From positions 353,209 to 417,208 of the forward strand of contig NZ_KB905156.1 in the NCBI RefSeq assembly GCF_000378605.1: DNA of 64,000 nt, written 5' to 3'. This document shows positions 40,333-49,209 of the stretch, in pieces. A program made the translations under genes and the position numbers. Every line of letters starts with the position of its first letter. Positions within the stretch are counted from its first letter, which is position 1. The DNA is from Thioalkalivibrio sp. ALJ21 (GTDB lineage Bacteria; Pseudomonadota; Gammaproteobacteria; Ectothiorhodospirales; Ectothiorhodospiraceae). The notes beneath the pieces are model-generated. The model was given only the letters and a program-made list of their open reading frames with translations, was not told the DNA's origin and did no database searches.

Positions 40333-40638
40333 GTGTGCAGCCCTCCGAGCCACCAATACCAGACCAATCCCTGTACACGACCTGTACAGGATACCCACAG
40401 GCGGATACAAACGATGGCAGTTAGGTTACACAACAGCCAACCGATATCACCAATAACGCACAACTTGTTGATATAAAAAAATAAAAACACTTTGGTCGCT
40501 TTTTAGCCATTCTGATACGAACCAAGCAGCAACAGGCGTTTAGCGACTTTCACCCCATTCCCTCCACAGAGTTATCCACAGGTTTTGTGGATAACGGTCA
40601 CACTCTTGTGCCCGTGCCGACTGGCGTAGACTAGTCGC
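40333..40638. promoter_or_regulatory. AT-rich priA upstream region with DnaA boxes
   Basis: 306 bp, clearly the most AT-rich stretch of the window. It holds a direct repeat of CTGTACA at an 11-base period (about 40371-40388), an A/T tract at about 40466-40510 (GATATAAAAAAATAAAAAC), and two perfect DnaA boxes at 40572-40594. TAGACT at 40627 is a possible -10 for priA; transcription from it would start at or near the ATG, and no Shine-Dalgarno sequence is visible, so priA may be leaderless. Confidence 0.6.
40572..40594. promoter_or_regulatory. Inverted pair of consensus DnaA boxes
   Basis: TTATCCACA (40572-40580) and its complement TGTGGATAA (40586-40594) are separated by GGTTT. Both match the strong E. 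coli R1-type box exactly. Together with the adjacent AT-rich tract they suggest a DnaA-binding locus controlling priA, titrating DnaA, or acting in replication initiation. Confidence 0.8.
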
Positions 40639-42834
40639 ATGCCCGAGATCGGAATTGCCCAGGTCGCACTCGACCGACCGCTGGACCGCCTGTTCGACTA
40701 CCGGATCCCCGAAGACACCGATCTGAGGCCCGGGCAACGAGTCCGTGTACCCTTCGGTCGTGGCGAGGCTGTCGGCATCGTGGTCGCACTCGCGCACCAA
40801 AGCGACGTGCCCGAGAACAAGCTGCGCGAGACACTGGGTTCACCCGATGCGCAGCCCATCCTGACGCCGACGGTTCTGGAACTCCTGCGCTTCGGGGCCC
40901 GCTACTATCACCACGCGCTGGGCGAGGCCCTCCTCGGCGCGCTGCCACCGGGCCTGCGTCGAGGTCACCCCCTACCCACCCTGAGCCCCGAACCCCTTTG
41001 GCGGCTCACCCCAACGGGCCACACAGCGCTCGCGGAAGGGCGAATACGGGGCCACCGCCAACTCGCCATCCTGCGCGCCCTGCCCGCGCTCGGGGCCGCA
41101 CTGGACCGCGCGACGCTGGCCACCACGGCCGCCCTTCAAATAACCGCGAAAGACCTGCGACAGCTGGAAGCACGCGGCTGGCTGGAACCGACGCGAGCCG
41201 ATCCGCGCGCCCCAGCGCCCCCCACCGGTACCGACTACACCCTGACCCCCGAGCAGGAGGCGGCCATCGCGGCGGTGTCGCCGAACGACCCCCGCCCGAT
41301 GCTGCTGGAGGGCGTCACCGGGAGCGGCAAGACGGAGGTCTATCTGCGCATGGCCGCCGATGCGGTCGCGCGTGGCCGTCAGGTCCTGTTCCTGATCCCC
41401 GAAATCGCGCTGACGCCGCAACTTGCCGGACGCATCCAGCAGCGCTTTCCCGGGCAGGTCGCGCTCCTGCACTCCGGCCTGGCCGAGGGCGAGCGCCTGC
41501 GCGCCTGGGAGGCGGCCCGCCTTGGCGAGCGCCGCATCGTGGTCGGGACCCGTTCGGCCCTGTTCGTCCCACTACCCGAGCCGGGCCTGATCATCGTCGA
41601 CGAGGAACACGACAGCGCATTCAAGCAGCAGGACGGCTTTCGCTACAGCGCGCGGGATCTGGCGATCAAGCGTGGCCAGCTCGAGCACACCCCGGTCGTG
41701 CTGGGCTCGGCGACACCCACCCTGGAGACCCTGCATGCCGCGCGCCAGGGGCGCTACACCCATGTGCACCTGCGCACCCGGCCGGACGGCACGCAACCAC
41801 CCGGTGTGGAAACCATCGATACCCGCGTGCACAGCCCGGACGAGGGCCTGACCGCACCGCTGCTGGATGCGATGCAGCAGACCCTGACCGAAGGCCAGCA
41901 GTGCTTTGTCCTGCTCAACCGGCGCGGCTTTGCCCGAGTGCTGACCTGCGAGACATGCGGCTGGGTCGCCGACTGTCCGGACTGCGATGCTCACCTGACC
42001 GTGCATGCCCATGATCGCCGCGCGATCTGCCACCTGTGCGGGCACCAGGAGTCCCGCGCCGAACGCTGCCCGGAATGCGGCGAGGCCCTGGCCCATCGCG
42101 GGCTGGGCACCCAGCGTCTGGAACAGGCGCTGGCCCGGCACTTCCCGCAGACACCGATCATCCGTCTCGACCGTGACAGCGTGCGCCACAAGGGGGCCCT
42201 GGAGGCCGCACTCGATCGCATCCGGCAGCTGGACGCCGCGATCGTCGTCGGCACCCAGATGCTGGCCAAGGGTCACGACTTCCCGCGCGTCGGACTGGTC
42301 GGTGTGATCGACGTCGATCAGGGGCTGTTCAGCGTGGATCTGAGGGCCACCGAACACACCCTGCAACTGATCGTGCAGGCCGCCGGTCGTGCGGGCCGGG
42401 GTGACGGTGGCGGGCGCGTCCTGCTGCAGACCGGCCACCCCGATCACCCCCTGATGCGGGGGCTGGATGCCGGTAACTATCCGGCGATGCTGGAACCCCT
42501 GCTGGGCGAACGCGAGGCGGCCGGGCTGCCGCCGTACGGGCACCTGGCCCTGGTCCGCGTCGAGGCCGCCGAGGCCGCGGCGGCGCATCGCCACGCGGAG
42601 ACCGTCGCGGGATACCTGCTCGCGGCACGGCACGGAGACCTGCGCGTGCTGGGTCCGGCCCCCGCCCCGCGCCATCGCGTGAATCGGCGTTTCCGCGAGC
42701 AGATCCTGCTGCGCGCGGCCGAGCGGCAGGCCCTGCACCGAACGCTCGCGCAAGCACGACATGCCTGGCAGACCGAAGATCTGCCGCGCGGTGTTCGCAT
42801 CGCGATCGACGTGGACCCGGTCTCGCTCGCCTGA
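40639..42834 (+). CDS. priA: Primosomal replication protein N' (PriA helicase)
   Basis: 731 residues. The N-terminal DNA-binding domain recognises 3' fork ends. The helicase core has Walker A GVTGSGKTEVY near residue 226, DEEHDSAFKQ (motif II) and LGSATPTLET. Eight Zn-binding cysteines lie at CETCGWVADCPDC and CHLCGHQESRAERCPEC (about 437-480). It restarts stalled replication forks. The DnaA-box region lies directly upstream, as a possible replication-linked control. Confidence 0.97.
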   Translation: MPEIGIAQVALDRPLDRLFDYRIPEDTDLRPGQRVRVPFGRGEAVGIVVALAHQSDVPENKLRETLGSPDAQPILTPTVLELLRFGARYYHHALGEALLGALPPGLRRGHPLPTLSPEPLWRLTPTGHTALAEGRIRGHRQLAILRALPALGAALDRATLATTAALQITAKDLRQLEARGWLEPTRADPRAPAPPTGTDYTLTPEQEAAIAAVSPNDPRPMLLEGVTGSGKTEVYLRMAADAVARGRQVLFLIPEIALTPQLAGRIQQRFPGQVALLHSGLAEGERLRAWEAARLGERRIVVGTRSALFVPLPEPGLIIVDEEHDSAFKQQDGFRYSARDLAIKRGQLEHTPVVLGSATPTLETLHAARQGRYTHVHLRTRPDGTQPPGVETIDTRVHSPDEGLTAPLLDAMQQTLTEGQQCFVLLNRRGFARVLTCETCGWVADCPDCDAHLTVHAHDRRAICHLCGHQESRAERCPECGEALAHRGLGTQRLEQALARHFPQTPIIRLDRDSVRHKGALEAALDRIRQLDAAIVVGTQMLAKGHDFPRVGLVGVIDVDQGLFSVDLRATEHTLQLIVQAAGRAGRGDGGGRVLLQTGHPDHPLMRGLDAGNYPAMLEPLLGEREAAGLPPYGHLALVRVEAAEAAAAHRHAETVAGYLLAARHGDLRVLGPAPAPRHRVNRRFREQILLRAAERQALHRTLAQARHAWQTEDLPRGVRIAIDVDPVSLA

Positions 42835-42856
42835 AACCCGCGCAGAACAGGCATCG

Positions 42857-42888
42857 GCCCGGCATTCTGGTTAGAATGCCGGGCTTTT
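42857..42888 (+). terminator. Terminator-like hairpin between priA and argS overlapping a -10 sequence
   Basis: A 12-bp stem GCCCGGCATTCT/AGAATGCCGGGC with loop GGTT and a T4 run, 22 bp after the priA stop. The same bases contain TAGAAT at 42872-42877, a plausible -10 for argS with a GC-rich discriminator. The hairpin may end priA transcription, or attenuate argS, whose start codon is only 21 bases downstream. Confidence 0.7.
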
Positions 42889-42909
42889 GAGACGACGGAC
42901 TCGGTTCCC

Positions 42910-44673
42910 TTGAAAGACGCCCTTACCCAGGCCCTTGAGGCCGCCCTGGAGACCCTGGTGGCCGATGGCCGTGTACCCGCCGATCACGGTGTCGAGGTGC
43001 AGGTCACGCGTGCCCGCGACCGCGAGCACGGCGACTTTGCCAGCAACCTGGCGATGCAGCTCGCACGCCCGGCGAAGACCAAGCCCCGCGACCTGGCCGA
43101 GGCCCTGTGCGCCGCGATGCCCGAGGTGCCCGGCCTGGCCGGCACCGAGATCGCCGGCCCCGGCTTCATCAACTTCCGCCTGGCCGCGGATGCCCGCACC
43201 CAGGTGCTGGGCCGCATCGCCACCCAGGGCGCCGACTTTGGCCGCTCCAGCGTGGGCAACGGCCGTCCGGTGCAGGTGGAGTTCGTCTCCGCCAACCCCA
43301 CCGGTCCGCTGCATGTCGGCCACGGCCGCGGCGCGGCCTTCGGCGCCACCGTCGCCGACCTGCTGGATTTCTGTGGCTTCGACGTCACCCGCGAGTACTA
43401 CGTGAACGACGCCGGGCGGCAGATGAACATCCTCGCCGCCAGCGTCTGGCTGCGTTACCTGGAACAGCACGGCGTACAGGTTCCGTTCCCCGCCAACGGC
43501 TACCAGGGCGACTACATCTACCCGGTCGCCGAATCCCTCACCGCGCAGATCGGCGAACAGGCCGTGCACCCGGCCGCGGCCGTGACCCGCGACCTGCCGC
43601 CGGACGAGCCGGCCGGCGGCGACAAGGAGGTCTACATCGACGCGGTGATCGCCCGTGCCCGCGAGCTGCTGGGTCCGGAGCTGTACCGCACGGTGTTCGA
43701 CTGCGGCCTGAACGCGATCCTCGAAGACATCCGCGACGACCTGCGCGAGTTCGGGATTGAATACCAGTGCTGGTTCTCCGAGCGCAGCCTGGCCGACTCC
43801 GGCGCGATCGACGCCGCGGTGCAGGACCTCGAGACGCACGGCGCACTGTACGAGAAGGACGGGGCCCTGTGGTTCCGCTCCACCGATTACGGCGACGACA
43901 AGGACCGCGTGGTGCGCCGCGAGAACGGCGACTACACCTACTTCGCCTCCGACATCGCCTACCACCGCGAGAAATTCCAGCGCGGCTTCGAGCGCGTGAT
44001 CAACATCTGGGGCGCCGACCACCACGGCTACGTCCCGCGCGTGCGCGCCGCGCTGCAGGCCCTGGGCCTGGAGGACGACCGCCTGGACGTGCTGCTGGTG
44101 CAGTTCGCGATCCTCTATCGCGGGGGCGAACGCCTGCCGATGTCCACCCGCGCCGGGCAGTTCGTCACCCTGCGCGAGCTGCGCGACGAGGTCGGCTCGG
44201 ATGCCGCGCGCTTCTTCTATGTACAGCGCCGCTGCGACCAGCACCTGGACTTCGACCTGGACCTGGCCAAGTCGCAGTCCAACGACAACCCGATGTACTA
44301 CATCCAGTACGCCCACGCGCGTATCGCCAGCGTGCTGCGCACCGCTGCCGAGCGCGGCCATACCGCCAGCGCGCTGGACGACACCGGGCTGTCCGCACGC
44401 CTGACCGAGCCGCAGGAAGACGACCTGCTGGACCGCCTCGACCGCTTCCCCGAGGTGATCGCGGCGGCCGCCGAGGCCTGCGAACCGCACCAGATTGCCC
44501 AGTACCTGCGCGAGCTGGCCGCCGGCTTCCATACCTACTACAACGCCGTCCCGTTCCTGAACGCGGAGGATGCCACCGTGATCGGCGCACGCCTGGCGCT
44601 ACTGACCGGCATCAAGCAGGTGCTGCACAATGGGCTGCGCCTGCTCGGCGTCACCGCCCCCGAACGGATGTAG
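42910..44673 (+). CDS. argS: Arginyl-tRNA synthetase
   Basis: 587 residues from a TTG start at 42910 (LKDALTQALEAALETL). The class I signature is ANPTGPLHVGHGRGA near residue 120. The N-terminal Add-1 domain is visible, and the C-terminal anticodon-binding domain ends with a conserved Met (PERM). In Pseudomonas priA, argS and a SPOR protein also follow each other. Confidence 0.97.
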   Translation: MKDALTQALEAALETLVADGRVPADHGVEVQVTRARDREHGDFASNLAMQLARPAKTKPRDLAEALCAAMPEVPGLAGTEIAGPGFINFRLAADARTQVLGRIATQGADFGRSSVGNGRPVQVEFVSANPTGPLHVGHGRGAAFGATVADLLDFCGFDVTREYYVNDAGRQMNILAASVWLRYLEQHGVQVPFPANGYQGDYIYPVAESLTAQIGEQAVHPAAAVTRDLPPDEPAGGDKEVYIDAVIARARELLGPELYRTVFDCGLNAILEDIRDDLREFGIEYQCWFSERSLADSGAIDAAVQDLETHGALYEKDGALWFRSTDYGDDKDRVVRRENGDYTYFASDIAYHREKFQRGFERVINIWGADHHGYVPRVRAALQALGLEDDRLDVLLVQFAILYRGGERLPMSTRAGQFVTLRELRDEVGSDAARFFYVQRRCDQHLDFDLDLAKSQSNDNPMYYIQYAHARIASVLRTAAERGHTASALDDTGLSARLTEPQEDDLLDRLDRFPEVIAAAAEACEPHQIAQYLRELAAGFHTYYNAVPFLNAEDATVIGARLALLTGIKQVLHNGLRLLGVTAPERM

Positions 44674-44676
44674 CCC

Positions 44677-45261
44677 ATGGCCCAGGCCCGCCGCAAGCGC
44701 CGCAAGACGACCCCCGCCCGCTCCTCGCGACCGATCCCGGGCTGGGTATGGATGTTCGCCGGCCTGCTGATCGGGCTCGGGATCGCCGCCGTGCTCTATC
44801 TCCAGGGGGCCGATCGCTCGCCCGACATCGGCGCCCTGTTCGGCGAACCGGAGCCCCCGGCCGAGCGGGCGCCCGCGGCGGAGCCGGAGCGTCTGCCCAC
44901 CGATGACGAGCCGCGGTTTCGCTACTACGAGCTGCTACCCGAAGACGAGGTCCGCGTCCCTCGGGGCGAACGTGAAGTCCCGCAAGACCAGGTGATCCCG
45001 CCCCCCGCTTCCCCGGCCGAGGGCGATCCAGTGATCCTGCAGATCGGGTCGTTCCGGCGGTTCGAACAGGCCGACGAGATGAAGGCGCGCATCTCCCTGC
45101 TGGGCCTGAGCCCGCAGGTCCACGAGGTCCAGGTCGAGGGCGAGACCTGGCACCGGGTCTTTGTCGGCCCCTTCACCCAGGAGGACGACGTCAACCGCGC
45201 CCTGGACCGCCTGCGCTCGGAGAACATCGAGGCCCTGCGCCTGCGTCACCGGGACGGTTGA
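44677..45261 (+). CDS. SPOR-domain membrane protein (FtsN-like)
   Basis: 194 residues. A basic cytoplasmic tail (AQARRKRRKTTPARSS), one membrane helix at about residues 24-43, a Pro/Glu-rich periplasmic linker and a SPOR domain (VILQIGSFRRFEQADEMKAR to the end) make a bitopic division protein like FtsN. Its position after argS matches the FtsN-type gene in Pseudomonas. Its stop overlaps the hrpA start (TGATG). Confidence 0.87.
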   Translation: MAQARRKRRKTTPARSSRPIPGWVWMFAGLLIGLGIAAVLYLQGADRSPDIGALFGEPEPPAERAPAAEPERLPTDDEPRFRYYELLPEDEVRVPRGEREVPQDQVIPPPASPAEGDPVILQIGSFRRFEQADEMKARISLLGLSPQVHEVQVEGETWHRVFVGPFTQEDDVNRALDRLRSENIEALRLRHRDG

Positions 45262-48200
45262 TGGCCGCGGCGGGCCCGGACCTGGACGCCCTGGCGAGGA
45301 CCGTGGAGGCCCTGCCGCAGGGCAGCGAACGCCGCGAACTGGGTGAACTGCTGCGTCGGGCCCGCCAGCGGCACAAGCGCGGCCAGCCCTGTGACCGGCT
45401 CGTCTCCACCCTGACCCAACGCCTTGCAAGCGCCGAACAGGGCGCCGCCGAACGCGAACGTCTGCGCCCACAGCCCGTGTATGCCGGCGACCTGCCGATC
45501 CACGCCGAGCGCGAGCGAATTGTCACCGCGATCCGCGAACACCCGGTGCTGGTGCTGTGCGGCGAGACCGGATCCGGCAAGACCACCCAGCTGCCCAAGC
45601 TGTGCCTGGAGGCCGGGCGCGGCGAGGCCGGGCTGATCGGCCACACCCAGCCACGTCGGATCGCCGCCCGCTCGGTCGCCAGCCGCATCGCCGAGGAACT
45701 GGGCACCACGCTGGGGGGTGATGCGACCTCCACCGTCGGCTTCAAGGTGCGCTTCTCCGACCAGACCGGGCCGAACAACTGGGTCAAGCTGATGACCGAC
45801 GGCATGCTGCTGGCGGAGCTGGCGCATGACCCGGAGCTGCGCGCCTACGACACCCTGATCGTCGACGAGGCGCACGAGCGCAGCCTAAACATCGACTTCC
45901 TGATGGGCGTGCTCAAGCGCTTGTCGAAGAAGCGTCCGGAGCTGCGCATCATTATCACCTCCGCGACGCTGGACCCGGAGCGCCTGTCCGCGTTCTTCGA
46001 CGACGCCCCGATCCTGACCGTGGCTGGCCGCACCTACCCGGTGGAACTGCGCTACCGCCCGATCGAGCCGGAGGACGCTGGCGAGGACGAAGACGCCGGT
46101 CGCGGCGAGCGCGACCTGTTCGATGGCATCCGCGACGCGGTCGCCGAATGCGAGCGGGCCGGCCCCGGCGACATCCTGGTATTCCTGCCCGGCGAGCGCG
46201 AGATCCGCGACGCCCACAAGGCCCTGCGCGGCCAGGTGCGCGCGGACACCGAGGTCCTGGCGCTGTACGCGCGCCTGTCCGCGCGCGAGCAGTCGCGGGT
46301 GTTCCAGTCGCACTCGGGCCGGCGCATCGTGCTCGCCACCAATGTCGCCGAGACCGCGCTGACCGTCCCCGGCATCCGCTTCGTGATCGACTCGGGTCTG
46401 GCCCGCGTCTCGCGCTACTCCTGGCGCTCGCGGGTTCAGCGCCTGAGCCTGGAGCCGATCTCGCAGGCCGCCTGCGACCAGCGCGCCGGGCGCTGCGGAC
46501 GGCTGGGCCCCGGCATCTGCATCCGGCTGTTCGCGGAGGACGACTACCACCTGCGCCCGCCCTTCACCGACCCGGAGATCCAGCGCTCCAATCTCGCCTC
46601 GGTGATTCTGCAGATGGCCGCGCTGAAGCTCGGCCAGCCGCGCCAGTTCCCGTTCGTGGACCCGCCCGACCCGCGCCTGGTCAAGGACGGCTATCGCCTG
46701 CTGGAGGAGCTGGGCGCGGTGGATGCCCGCGGCCGCATCACCCCGCGCGGCCGCCAGCTGGCGCGCATGCCCATCGACCCGCGCCACGGCGCGATGCTGC
46801 TGGCCGGGGCCGACCACGGCTGCGTGACCGAGACCGCGACCATCGCCGCCTTCCTGTCGCTCCAGGACCCGCGCGAACGCCCGGCCGAGGCCACGCAGGC
46901 GGCGGACCAGGCCCATCGGGAGTTTCAGGTCGAGGGCTCCGACTTCATGGGCATGCTGCGGCTGTGGGAGGCCTGGCACACCGCGCGCGAGGATCTTGGC
47001 TCGAATGCGCTCAAGCGCTGGTGCCGCGAACATTTCCTGAACTTCCTGCGCATGCGCGAGTGGCAGGAGCTGCGCGTGCAGCTGCTGCGCCAGGCCCGCG
47101 AGATGGACCTGAAGCCGAACCACCAGCCGGCCGACGCCGAGCCCGTGCACCGCGCGCTGCTGACCGGACTGGTCAGCCAGATCGGACAGAAGACCGAGCG
47201 CGGCGACTACCTCGGCGCGCGCAACCGCCGCTTCCAGATCCATCCCGGCTCGGTCCTGGCGAAAAAGAAGCCGGCCTGGGTGATGAGCGCGGAGATCGCC
47301 GAGACCACCCGCGTCTACGCCCGCGACAATGCCCGTATCGAGCCCGACTGGATCCTGGCCGCGGCGGCGCATCTGCTCAAGCACCATATCTTCGAGCCGC
47401 ACTTCCAGCGTCGCAGCGGACGCGTCGGGGCCTTCGACCGCATCACCCTGTACGGCCTGGTCGTCGCCCCGAAAAAGCCGGTGGACTTCGCAAGACACGA
47501 CCCGGCCGAGGCGCGGCGTATCCTGATCCGCGAGGGCCTGGTCGGCGGCGAGCTGCGCACCCGCTCCAAGGGGGTGCAGGCAAACCGCGCGGCGGTCGCC
47601 GAGATCGCCGAGCAGGAGGCGCGCGGGCGCCGGCGTGACCTGCTGGTGGAGGAGGATCGGCTGTTCGACTTCTATGACGCCCGCCTGCCGGAAGACATCA
47701 CCGACGGCACAAGCTTCGAGCCCTGGGCGCGCAAGACCGAGAAGCGGGACCCCGACGCCCTGCGGATCGACCGTGCGGAACTGCTGAACGAGCCGGACAC
47801 CGCACTCCCGCAAGGGGCCTACCCCGACCATCTGGAGGTCGAGGGCCTGCGCCTGCCGCTGGCCTACCGCTTCGAGCCCGGTCAGCCGGACGACGGCGTG
47901 ACCGTGACCATCCCGATCGCCGCGCTGAACGCGGTACCCGACTGGCTGGGCGACTGGCTGGTGCCGGGGCTTTTGGAGGAGCGCGTGACCGCCCTGTTGA
48001 AGAGCCTGCCCAAGGGCCTGCGCCGCCAGTTCGTGCCCGCGCCGGACTTCGCGCAGGCCGCGCTCGCGCGCATCGAGCACCGCCAGGGCCCGCTGATCCC
48101 GGCGCTGGCCGAGGCCCTGCGCGCGATGACCGGAACCGAGATCCCGCTGGATGCCTGGCGCCCGGAGAACCTGGAGTCACATCTGGTGATGCACTTTCGC

Positions 48201-49184
48201 ATCCTCGACCCGGAAGGCCACGAGCAAGCCAGCGGCCGCGACCTGGCCGCGCTGAAGCGCCGGCTGGGCGACAGCGCCGAGGCCCACTTCGACGCCAGCC
48301 GCCCGGACGAAATCACCCGCGAGGGGATCACCGAATGGGACTTCGGCGCGCTGCCGGAGAGTGTGGAGTTCGACCACCAGGGGGCGCAGCTGCGCGCCTT
48401 CCCGATCCTGGTCGATCACGGCGACGCGGTCTCGCTGGAGCTGGAACCGGACCCGGCGCGGGCCGCACGCGCCCACCGAGCGGGGCTGCGCCGGCTGTTC
48501 CTGCTGGGCGCACGCAAGACCGCCCGCGACCTGCGCCGCCAGCTCCCGGAGATCGAACGCGCCTGCCTGAACTACTCGACGCTCGGCAGCTGCGAGGCCC
48601 TGCGCGACCAGATCCTGGAGGCCGCGGCCGACCGCGTGTTCCTGGCCGAGCCGTGGCCACGCGATGCCGAAGCCTTTCAAGAACGCCTGGAGGGTCGCCT
48701 GCCCGAGTTCTCCCCCACGGTGATGGAGCTCTCGCGCCTTGCCGCCGAGATCCTGCGCCACTGGCACGACCTGCGCACCCGGCTGCAGGGGGATCTGCCG
48801 CTGTCCTGGATCGAGGCCGCACGCGACATCCGCGGGCAGCTCGAGGCCCTGGTCCCGGCCGATTTCCTGCTGCGCACCCCGCATGACGTGCTGCCCGAGC
48901 TGCCGCGCTACCTGCAGGCAATCGACAAGCGCCTGGAACGCCTGACCCAGGCCCCGGACAAGGACCGCGCCCGACGCGTGGCGGTCGAGCCGCTGTGGCA
49001 GCAGGCACAGGAACTGATCGCGCGGGCGCCGGACCACCCGAATGTGCTCGCCTTTCGCTACCGCATCGAGGAGTTTCGCGTCTCGCAGTTCGCCCAGGAA
49101 CTGGGCACCCGGGAGAAGGTGTCGCCCAAGCGGCTGGAACGCGAATACGCGGACGTGATCCAACGACTGGCGAGTGGCACATGA
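45261..49184 (+). CDS. hrpA: ATP-dependent RNA helicase HrpA
   Basis: 1307 residues from the ATG at 45261. DEAH-box motifs are GETGSGKTTQLPK (Walker A, near residue 105), TQPRRIAARSVA, DEAHERSLNIDFL and TSATLDPE; motif VI is QRAGRCGRLGPG. The HA2 and OB-fold domains follow, then the long C-terminal DUF3418 region with GLRRLFLLGARK typical of HrpA. In E. coli HrpA resolves stalled ribosomes. The length fits the family. Confidence 0.95.
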   Translation: MAAAGPDLDALARTVEALPQGSERRELGELLRRARQRHKRGQPCDRLVSTLTQRLASAEQGAAERERLRPQPVYAGDLPIHAERERIVTAIREHPVLVLCGETGSGKTTQLPKLCLEAGRGEAGLIGHTQPRRIAARSVASRIAEELGTTLGGDATSTVGFKVRFSDQTGPNNWVKLMTDGMLLAELAHDPELRAYDTLIVDEAHERSLNIDFLMGVLKRLSKKRPELRIIITSATLDPERLSAFFDDAPILTVAGRTYPVELRYRPIEPEDAGEDEDAGRGERDLFDGIRDAVAECERAGPGDILVFLPGEREIRDAHKALRGQVRADTEVLALYARLSAREQSRVFQSHSGRRIVLATNVAETALTVPGIRFVIDSGLARVSRYSWRSRVQRLSLEPISQAACDQRAGRCGRLGPGICIRLFAEDDYHLRPPFTDPEIQRSNLASVILQMAALKLGQPRQFPFVDPPDPRLVKDGYRLLEELGAVDARGRITPRGRQLARMPIDPRHGAMLLAGADHGCVTETATIAAFLSLQDPRERPAEATQAADQAHREFQVEGSDFMGMLRLWEAWHTAREDLGSNALKRWCREHFLNFLRMREWQELRVQLLRQAREMDLKPNHQPADAEPVHRALLTGLVSQIGQKTERGDYLGARNRRFQIHPGSVLAKKKPAWVMSAEIAETTRVYARDNARIEPDWILAAAAHLLKHHIFEPHFQRRSGRVGAFDRITLYGLVVAPKKPVDFARHDPAEARRILIREGLVGGELRTRSKGVQANRAAVAEIAEQEARGRRRDLLVEEDRLFDFYDARLPEDITDGTSFEPWARKTEKRDPDALRIDRAELLNEPDTALPQGAYPDHLEVEGLRLPLAYRFEPGQPDDGVTVTIPIAALNAVPDWLGDWLVPGLLEERVTALLKSLPKGLRRQFVPAPDFAQAALARIEHRQGPLIPALAEALRAMTGTEIPLDAWRPENLESHLVMHFRILDPEGHEQASGRDLAALKRRLGDSAEAHFDASRPDEITREGITEWDFGALPESVEFDHQGAQLRAFPILVDHGDAVSLELEPDPARAARAHRAGLRRLFLLGARKTARDLRRQLPEIERACLNYSTLGSCEALRDQILEAAADRVFLAEPWPRDAEAFQERLEGRLPEFSPTVMELSRLAAEILRHWHDLRTRLQGDLPLSWIEAARDIRGQLEALVPADFLLRTPHDVLPELPRYLQAIDKRLERLTQAPDKDRARRVAVEPLWQQAQELIARAPDHPNVLAFRYRIEEFRVSQFAQELGTREKVSPKRLEREYADVIQRLASGT

Positions 49185-49209
49185 GCATTCTTGATAGGGG
49201 AAGCAGCGA

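Noticed and set aside
40371-40390. Possible LexA box at CTGTACACGACCTGTACAG
   Set aside because: The spacing between CTGT and ACAG does not fit the CTGT-N8-ACAG consensus; it is better described as a direct repeat.
40333-40638. Calling this region the chromosomal replication origin
   Set aside because: Only two DnaA boxes are perfect, dnaA, dnaN and mnmG are not adjacent, and no GC-skew evidence is available from a single window; kept as a DnaA-binding locus.
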